A stretch of DNA of 64,000 nt, from the NCBI GenBank assembly GCA_934254815.1, contig CAKQME010000006.1, positions 73,577 through 137,576 on the forward strand, read 5' to 3'. This stretch comes from an uncultured Clostridia bacterium (GTDB lineage Bacteria; Bacillota; Clostridia; Christensenellales; Borkfalkiaceae). Under the pieces are notes generated by a model that saw nothing but the letters and a program-made list of their open reading frames with translations, made no database searches and was not told where the DNA came from. The position numbers and the translations under genes were made by a program. This document shows positions 57,944-64,000 of the stretch, one piece after another; position 1 is the first letter of the stretch; each line of letters opens with the position of its first letter.

Positions 57944-59686
57944 TTACCAAGTTTTTCTTCTGGTGGTTTCAAATATGGCGCGCATATCTTTACCGTTTAT
58001 CATCGCGTAAAGCGAACCGTCGTGGCAATCGAGTCCGTCAAGGTTGAAATTGTTGACGTAACCGCCCCAGGAAACGGAGAAACTGCTCGCCGCGCTCTTG
58101 TATTTTATATTAGCCGAGGAAGGGCGAATTATAACGCCGTTATCGGTAATTACTTTCATTCTGTCGTAGAATTCGTCTAACTTTTTCGCGTCGTAATTGT
58201 AAGTCATAGCGACCTGAAGTCCCGTGGACTCGGTAAACGCGGCAAGTTCTTCGTCGGAATATAAGAATTCAATAAAATCTTCCACAGCGCGAAGTTTGCC
58301 CGCGTTGTTTTCTACGTTTTTACTTACAAAAAGCTGCGACGCGCCTATATCGAGAAGGATCGGTTTTTTACCTTCGCCTTCGGCTACTTGTCCGCTATAC
58401 GCGGTGGGCATAGGCATTATGCTGACGTGCGGAACGGGGTCGGTCGGATTTTTTCTCGCATAGTCGGCAATATTACCCTCTCTTACGGATTCGCCGTACC
58501 AATAGGAGGAATCGAAAAGCATCGCAGACCTGTTCTTCCTTTGATTACCCGTGTTGCTTTCGCCGTAGAGGAAATCCTTTTGAGTGGCGAGGTTGGACTT
58601 GCCGTCCCAATCGTCCTGACAGAACCATCCGTTTTTATATGCGACCTGCAACACGCCGAGCGCATAGTAACGCGCAGCCATATCGTACATACGATAACCG
58701 TTGTCGTCGTTTAAAACTATTTTTTCGGTCTGCGGTTTTTTAATGCCCGAACCCGCGTAAAACAAATCTTCGTCCGTAAGCAAAGTATTGCCGCTTGCGT
58801 CGAGTTTTACCACTTCGACTTCCGTACCCGACCAGTTACAGTAGATATTCTTCATACCTTCTGCGCCGACGAGTCCCGACCAGATAGCGTTTACGAGCAT
58901 AAAGCCGTAGTTGAAGTTGCCTCCGTCGCCCGATATGGCAAACGGATTTATTCCCTGCTCTTTGATATATTGACAAAGTACGAGAAATTCTTCTACGGAC
59001 GACGGCAGACCGTCGTCGTAATCGCCCGCCACGCCGTTAGGTCCGCAAGATTTTTTGGCATCCTTACTGCCAATAAGTTTCGCTTTGCCGCCCGCTTCGG
59101 TAAATTTTCCGTCCGCGGCGGGTATAAACTGCGAATCTATTTCGTTTACGTCGTCTTCGTCTTCTGCGGCGAAGTAAAAATTGTATTTATCGAAAAGACT
59201 TACGTTATAAGATATGCTGCAATAGAACGAATGACGGGGCATAGAATAATATTTACCGTCCGCGCCTTTCATACGCTCTTTTATATCGGGGTCGATTTTA
59301 CCGTCGAACTTTTCAACGATATTGCTTATATCGTGCAACCAACCTTTCGACTGCAAATCGTAGATATTAGTCCTGTTTTCGCCTATAAGTATATCGTATT
59401 GCATCATAGAACTGTCGTAAGAAAGGTCTTGCGGATCCATAGCCGTTACGCTTACGCCCTGCTTGCCGTCCTCGTAGACCTCGTTTTTCTTACTTTCCAT
59501 AAAGCGTTCTATCGCCGCGTCGAGATAACTCGCGTTTTTGCAACAACCCGACCCCACCTGAACGGTGATTTCGGTTACGCCGCTTTTGCCGCCGTCGTCG
59601 AACGACGGATTACAACCCGCCGTCATACTCACGGCAATCGTCGCCGCCAAAGCGGCGGACAACCTTTTAATCGTTTTGCTTTTCAT
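57944..59686 (-). CDS. extracellular solute-binding lipoprotein (second importer)
   Basis: The 580-residue protein is longer than most family-1 binding proteins. Lipobox MTAGC; mature region starts VTEITVQVGSGCCKNASYLDAAIERFME, with YYSMPRHSFYCSISYNVSLFDKY at the hinge and LRAVEDFIEFLYSDEELAAFTEST near the end. The size suggests a large oligosaccharide ligand. AAGGAAGG lies 6 nt before the ATG. Confidence 0.9.
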   Translation of the reverse strand: MKSKTIKRLSAALAATIAVSMTAGCNPSFDDGGKSGVTEITVQVGSGCCKNASYLDAAIERFMESKKNEVYEDGKQGVSVTAMDPQDLSYDSSMMQYDILIGENRTNIYDLQSKGWLHDISNIVEKFDGKIDPDIKERMKGADGKYYSMPRHSFYCSISYNVSLFDKYNFYFAAEDEDDVNEIDSQFIPAADGKFTEAGGKAKLIGSKDAKKSCGPNGVAGDYDDGLPSSVEEFLVLCQYIKEQGINPFAISGDGGNFNYGFMLVNAIWSGLVGAEGMKNIYCNWSGTEVEVVKLDASGNTLLTDEDLFYAGSGIKKPQTEKIVLNDDNGYRMYDMAARYYALGVLQVAYKNGWFCQDDWDGKSNLATQKDFLYGESNTGNQRKNRSAMLFDSSYWYGESVREGNIADYARKNPTDPVPHVSIMPMPTAYSGQVAEGEGKKPILLDIGASQLFVSKNVENNAGKLRAVEDFIEFLYSDEELAAFTESTGLQVAMTYNYDAKKLDEFYDRMKVITDNGVIIRPSSANIKYKSAASSFSVSWGGYVNNFNLDGLDCHDGSLYAMINGKDMRAIFETTRRKTW

Positions 59687-59733
59687 AATTTACCTTCCTT
59701 TACAGTTTAACGGTCGCCCGTTGTTTAACTTGT

Positions 59734-62658
59734 TTAAACTTCCTTCTTTACGCCGATAAGTTCCGTACAATACACGGTAACTTCTTTCTCGGTTTCGCCT
59801 TTATAAGTACCTTCGTCGCAAAAACCTAAGCCCCCACCGCCGGTAGCGTGATACAAAATCGCGCAAATACCGCGAGTATCCGTAACCGTGCGCGAATAGT
59901 CGAAATCAGTACCGATTATTTTAACGTTCCAGCCGTCGTCGGTTCTCGTTATAACGAACAAAAGCCAATCGTCGGAAGAATAATCCTTTCTGTTGCTTCC
60001 CTCGAAAGTATCGCTCAAAAGATAGCCGCCTTCGACTTTAAGTGCGAAACGCAATTCGTCGTAACCGCTTATATCCGCGTGCGACAAATCGGTTTGCCAC
60101 TTGCCCGACTGAACTCTTTTATACACCTTTTCAAAATCGCTCGGAGCGGTTTTATCGTTGACGGCGGTAAAGCCCGAAGCTCCTACGCCGCTATCCGCGC
60201 CGAAAGCACAATAATCTACGACTTCGTATTTCTTTTCGGGTTCGACGAACTTACCCTTTATACCGCGAACTTCGGTCGTGGTAAATTCTATTCCGCTTCC
60301 GCCGAACAACCCCGCGAAGAACGCGCCGAGTTTATTGCCCGTGCGGGATAAGGTTATGGTAGCGGGTTTTTCGTCCTTTATAACTTTCGCTCCGCTGAAA
60401 GTTACGCTCCAGGTAAGCGAATCTTTTCTCAACGCTTCAACCTTTATCGTCGACCCGTCCGAAGTCGCATAAAATACCGCCTCGGCAGGATAGTTTATCT
60501 GAGCCCAACTCGTAAGCATAAACTCAAAATAAACTTTGTTGTAACCGGTAAGGTCTACGTCCGCAAACGCGGGTGAACTTGCGTCCGCCGGGGTGTACGC
60601 AAACAAGCGTTCGTACCCTGCTGGAATATCGCCCGTCGTAACGGCGGTTGCCCCCTCGAACAAAGAATTTGCTATAAACTCGTCATATACCGCAGTGAGA
60701 TTAAGATCCGCGAATACGGCGTCGTCTTCGGTGTAAAATTTACCGTCTTCGGCTTGCCAGCCTAAAAAGCGTTCTTTTTCGCCCGCTTTTTCCTCCTCGG
60801 GGAAAGTCGGTTTTTCGCCGTCCCTTACCGTAACGGAACTTTGCGCGCCGCTTCTCTGAGTAAACGAAACTTCGTGCGTTTCGGTACTTAACACATAAAA
60901 CGACAGTTCCAACTCGACGTCGAAATTCTCGGCGTTATACTTTATAACGAGTTTTATATCCTGTTTCGCATCGCTTTCGGAAACTATATCGCCGTGGTAG
61001 CACCAGAATCCCTCCGCCGTAAAATTACAACTATCCGTAACGTCGGTCTTTTCGTCGGACGCCGAAACTTTCGTAACGGTCGCGACTTTATCTTTTAAAG
61101 AGGCGTAAGCCGCGCCGAGCGGAACGGTAACGGTGTCCTCCGACAACGGGTCGAAAGATACCGAGGATTTCTCCGCATTTTTAACGCTGCCCTTTATCCC
61201 GCTTATCTGCCACGGCTGAACTTTTTCGCCGCCCGTGGTAACGAGGCAACCTATACCCGTACAGTCGTTTATAACGAAATTTTCAAACTTAAACTGCTCT
61301 ATCGCAACGCCCGAAGAGCAAAGTATCGCTCCGAGTTTCTTTCCGTTAGCGTTTATCGTAAAGTTTTTAAACTCGCACGCGCCCACGTCGTAGTTGACCA
61401 AAAGACCTTTCGTATCGCAATAAGTCGAATCGACGCCCGCAACGTAATTTATCGTTATATTTTCAAACTCTGTTCCGAAAACGAAATTGCCGAATACGGT
61501 GTTATAGTCGAAATCGCTGTCTTTGGTAAGACCCGTTTTAACGGGGTTATTATAGCTTATATCTATAATGAGGTTTTTGATAGTCGAACTGTATATTTCG
61601 CTGAACAAACCTCTGTCAGGCGCGCCGCTTTCTGCGTTTCCCGCGGTTATTTTATGGTTGCCGCCGTCGAAAGTCGCTTCCTGAAACGCAATGCCCGAAG
61701 TTTTGCCCGTGTAGCCTATATCCTGCGCGAGTTTATAATATCCGCATACATAATTCAAATCGTTTTTACCGTCTTCGGTTACGGGCGTTATTACTTTACC
61801 GTTTACTTTATACGAGCATCTGAAACCGTCGCCCGAGAGCAACACGTTTAATTCTTCGTCGGTCTTTATCTCGCGGGTAATCAAAAGCACGGGAACAACC
61901 GCATTATGAGTCGCGCCGTTTTCGTCGGTAACTTCCACCGCAAGGTTTTGCGCTCCGTGGAGTTTTTTATCGGTAAGTCCCGACAAATCGAGCGCGTTTA
62001 TATCCGAACCGAGAGAAACGTCGCCGAGCGTTATTTCGCCCGTAGTCTTTATTCCGCTTAATTCCTCCAAGGATATCTTACCGCCGAGATATTCCTCTTT
62101 ATATTCGTAGGTATTATCTCCGTCGGTCGGTCTTTTTATTTCGGAAATTTGAGTAACGACTATTTCCTGAACGGTTTCGACTTTCTTTTTAAAAGAAACG
62201 TCCTCCATAATTTCGTCGCAAACGCAAACGCCGTAATCGTATTCTTCGCTTCTGTCCTCGACCCAGGCGGAAAACTTATGCTTTACCGCGAATTTGCGCG
62301 CGGCAGAAGTCGTTTGCTTGTAATTTTCGGTTTCGGCGGCTATCGCCTTTACGAAATATTCGCCGTAAGTAAACTCTTCGGGCATGGATTTATACTCGCC
62401 GTCTTCGCTCGTCGAATAAACGAAAGTTATCTCGGCGCCACCCTCTGCGGTAGCGTTTAAAACGGGCAATTCGCCGCAATTTATATCCGCTATTTCGGCA
62501 AGCGTAACTACGTTATCGGTTTTTTGAGTTGCAGAACTTCCGCCGCCCGAACCGCTGTCGCCGCCCCCGCTTGCGCCGCCGCTCTTACAAGCCGTAAACG
62601 CCGCGACCGAAATTATTAAGCATACGGTCGATAATATTAGTAAAATTTTCTTTTTCAT
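59734..62658 (-). CDS. large exported lipoprotein with InlB-like repeat and duplicated C-terminal module
   Basis: The 974-residue protein has lipobox FTAC followed by a Gly/Ser linker. Middle part (about 300-500): GLUG/beta-helix-like turns (GGNHKITAGNAESG, STIKNLIIDISYNNP). About 600-660: an InlB-like repeat (ERFLGWQAEDGKFY). The end holds two related ~120-residue beta modules (VDLTGYNKVYFEFML and ADISGYDELRFALKV) that resemble carbohydrate-binding sandwiches. No catalytic motif is seen. It precedes the binding protein in the operon. Confidence 0.7.
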   Translation of the reverse strand: MKKKILLILSTVCLIISVAAFTACKSGGASGGGDSGSGGGSSATQKTDNVVTLAEIADINCGELPVLNATAEGGAEITFVYSTSEDGEYKSMPEEFTYGEYFVKAIAAETENYKQTTSAARKFAVKHKFSAWVEDRSEEYDYGVCVCDEIMEDVSFKKKVETVQEIVVTQISEIKRPTDGDNTYEYKEEYLGGKISLEELSGIKTTGEITLGDVSLGSDINALDLSGLTDKKLHGAQNLAVEVTDENGATHNAVVPVLLITREIKTDEELNVLLSGDGFRCSYKVNGKVITPVTEDGKNDLNYVCGYYKLAQDIGYTGKTSGIAFQEATFDGGNHKITAGNAESGAPDRGLFSEIYSSTIKNLIIDISYNNPVKTGLTKDSDFDYNTVFGNFVFGTEFENITINYVAGVDSTYCDTKGLLVNYDVGACEFKNFTINANGKKLGAILCSSGVAIEQFKFENFVINDCTGIGCLVTTGGEKVQPWQISGIKGSVKNAEKSSVSFDPLSEDTVTVPLGAAYASLKDKVATVTKVSASDEKTDVTDSCNFTAEGFWCYHGDIVSESDAKQDIKLVIKYNAENFDVELELSFYVLSTETHEVSFTQRSGAQSSVTVRDGEKPTFPEEEKAGEKERFLGWQAEDGKFYTEDDAVFADLNLTAVYDEFIANSLFEGATAVTTGDIPAGYERLFAYTPADASSPAFADVDLTGYNKVYFEFMLTSWAQINYPAEAVFYATSDGSTIKVEALRKDSLTWSVTFSGAKVIKDEKPATITLSRTGNKLGAFFAGLFGGSGIEFTTTEVRGIKGKFVEPEKKYEVVDYCAFGADSGVGASGFTAVNDKTAPSDFEKVYKRVQSGKWQTDLSHADISGYDELRFALKVEGGYLLSDTFEGSNRKDYSSDDWLLFVITRTDDGWNVKIIGTDFDYSRTVTDTRGICAILYHATGGGGLGFCDEGTYKGETEKEVTVYCTELIGVKKEV

Positions 62659-62710
62659 AACGCCCTCCCTGATATTTTGAGTAAAACCGACTTTGATTTT
62701 ACGATAAACT

Positions 62711-64000
62711 TTATAAACTATTCAAAAAATCTGCCAAAGAATCCGATTCGCCTATCTTTACCATTCCGAAAGAATTGCAAAGCGTGGTAAATTTAGTTTC
62801 CATTTCGGCGTAGTCCGACGCAAACTCTTCCTTATAAAATCCGAGCGCAACCCGCGCGGGGAACAGCCACTCGGCGTCGATATGCGACTTTATCTTATTA
62901 TATTTTGCCTCGTCCGTCGTTTTGTAAACTTCTATTGCCTCGTACGCCTTATCAAGAGTATCGAAAAAGCCTTTAATCGTGCTATAATCGAACCAATCTT
63001 TCGTCATACGCGCATTTATGGAATATCCGTCCCACCCCTCGGCTACGCTTGCGTTTTTAAACCAAGTTTTGCATTGATTATAGAAATTTTTCATTTCTTT
63101 TGCCGCAACGCCGTACATATTATCAAAATAGTTATCTATGAGTTCGTTTTGGTCGAGAGAAGAATTCCAAGTGAGTTTAGAGTTAAGATAGTCTTGCAAC
63201 GAGTAAAAACCCGTTTCCGCTCCGCGTTGTTCGCTATGCAACTGCGCAAAAGCGTATTCATAGCCGCAATCGTAAAGTTTTTTATAATAATCGGCGTAAA
63301 ACGAATAACTGTCGTAAAAACAAAAATATTCGTTAAAAAAGCATCCGTAAGTCCACGACCAGCCGTCCTTAACGTATTTTGACCACGCCTCGATTTTGCC
63401 TACCTCTTCGCGGTTTACCTCGTCCGTGGTAGCCGCGGAATAATTTATTTCGCTGAAAGCGGTGTACGGTCTTATTTTAACGCCTGCGGGCGATTTTAAA
63501 TCGTCTGCAACGTTAATCGTTCCGTCCGCGTTAACCGTAAACGGCGGTACGCTCGTTACCTGATACACGAAAAACGAAAACTCGATATCGCGTTTATAAG
63601 CGGCGTTTTCCGCCTTATTCATCCACTCTACAACTTTCGCGCCCATTTTGTTTAAAAACTTTATAACGACCGCCGCGTTGGAGTTATTATGCGCTTTTGC
63701 TTCCGCTTGGCAGTAAGAACAATTACAAAACGACCGCACGTCGTTTATGCCGAGATGTATCGTGTTCATATTAAAGAACCTGTCCGCGGGATAATCTTTG
63801 AGCGAAAATTCTGCCTTTTCCGCGCATAAGTTTATCATCGTTTCAAGTTCCGCCGTATCGCCGTGCGCGGTGTAACAAAGTTGCGTTCCGTCGTCGGAAT
63901 AAAACTTGGGGTGAGCCGCTTTATACTGACTTTGCGGCAAGTAGTAAAAACTGTTGTGCAACCTGCTACTCGGCGAGGTATTATCTAAACTTTCGTAAAT
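62711..64000 (-). CDS. DUF4838 protein, second paralogue (5' part outside the window)
   Basis: The frame is open to base 64000 without a stop, so the N-terminus lies beyond the window; the TTG at 63961 is not a start. The visible 429 codons parallel the DUF4838 protein at 50913: RLHNSFYYLPQSQY, HLGINDVRSFCNCSYCQAE, FFVYQVTSVPPF, TYGCFFNEYFCFYDSYSFY, FAQLHSEQRGAETGFYSL and the HIDAEWLFPARVALG ending. The C/N-C-x-x-C cluster (CNCSYC) is kept in both. It is the most upstream visible gene of the operon. Confidence 0.85.
   Translation of the reverse strand: MYESLDNTSPSSRLHNSFYYLPQSQYKAAHPKFYSDDGTQLCYTAHGDTAELETMINLCAEKAEFSLKDYPADRFFNMNTIHLGINDVRSFCNCSYCQAEAKAHNNSNAAVVIKFLNKMGAKVVEWMNKAENAAYKRDIEFSFFVYQVTSVPPFTVNADGTINVADDLKSPAGVKIRPYTAFSEINYSAATTDEVNREEVGKIEAWSKYVKDGWSWTYGCFFNEYFCFYDSYSFYADYYKKLYDCGYEYAFAQLHSEQRGAETGFYSLQDYLNSKLTWNSSLDQNELIDNYFDNMYGVAAKEMKNFYNQCKTWFKNASVAEGWDGYSINARMTKDWFDYSTIKGFFDTLDKAYEAIEVYKTTDEAKYNKIKSHIDAEWLFPARVALGFYKEEFASDYAEMETKFTTLCNSFGMVKIGESDSLADFLNSL

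Noticed and set aside
63959..63961. TTG as start of the last DUF4838 gene
   Set aside because: The frame stays open to the window edge and the upstream residues align with the paralogue, so the gene is cut by the window.

Overview
The window looks like a chromosome segment of an uncultured gut-type Clostridia species (Bacillota). Several independent features support this: a sporulation trio (yqfC-yqfD-phoH), a methionine T-box leader, a PyrR-type attenuator, a YfhO-family protein, a DUF3793-flavodoxin pair, ABC sugar importers that lack their own ATPase, and many large exported lipoproteins with Ig-like or InlB-like modules. Genes are packed into long operons with 1-30 bp overlaps. No rRNA, tRNA, CRISPR array, phage or intact transposase gene was seen.

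Layout. (1) 1-625: the tail of an upstream gene, then pyrR. (2) 0.7-6.5 kb, minus strand: a glycosidase operon (beta-helix/SGNH fusion, beta-glucuronidase, a tiny ORF, GH1) transcribed away from an AraC regulator at 6.7-7.6 kb. (3) 18.9-7.6 kb, minus: one long operon with two InlB-repeat exported proteins, two small proteins, a hairpin-glycosidase-like lipoprotein, and a sugar-binding protein with two permeases. (4) 23.1-19.6 kb, minus: an esterase lipoprotein and a GH78-type rhamnosidase. (5) 25.5-23.3 kb: yqfC-yqfD-phoH. (6) 27.5-25.6 kb: uxuA-uxuB (glucuronate catabolism), divergent from an RpiB/LacAB-type isomerase. (7) 28.3-32.0 kb: a uracil salvage block (upp, a DUF523/TudS-like protein, a second upp, uraA with a PyrR attenuator). 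(8) 32.1-41.0 kb, plus: yfhO followed by a complete shikimate operon (aroF, aroB, aroA, aroC, chorismate mutase, an aroE-aroK fusion, aroQ). (9) 41.1-42.2 kb: flavodoxin and DUF3793 behind two GTTAG-N6-CTAAC palindromes. (10) 43.9-46.4 kb: T-box-metNIQ. (11) 46.4-47.5 kb: non-coding, with structured repeats and two gene remnants. (12) 64.0-47.5 kb, minus: a second carbohydrate import operon with two DUF4838 paralogues and very large exported proteins, followed by an MFS transporter.

How the parts fit. An identical sequence block (ACAATGTTTTGG followed by a second half-site about 21 bp on) lies just upstream of three minus-strand promoters: those of the glycosidase operon, the InlB/transporter operon and the esterase/GH78 operon. 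This suggests that one AraC-type regulator, most simply the one at 6.7 kb, controls a glycan regulon. Rhamnosidase, esterase, beta-glucuronidase and uxuAB together suggest use of rhamnose- and glucuronate-bearing glycans or glycosides.

The least expected features are repeats. Dispersed repeat clusters start at the stop codons of genes. A separate element of about 125 bp has a constant 12-nt loop on a stem whose sequence changes but still pairs, followed by a junction with two hairpins. One copy of it splits a dispersed repeat unit, so the element appears to have moved.
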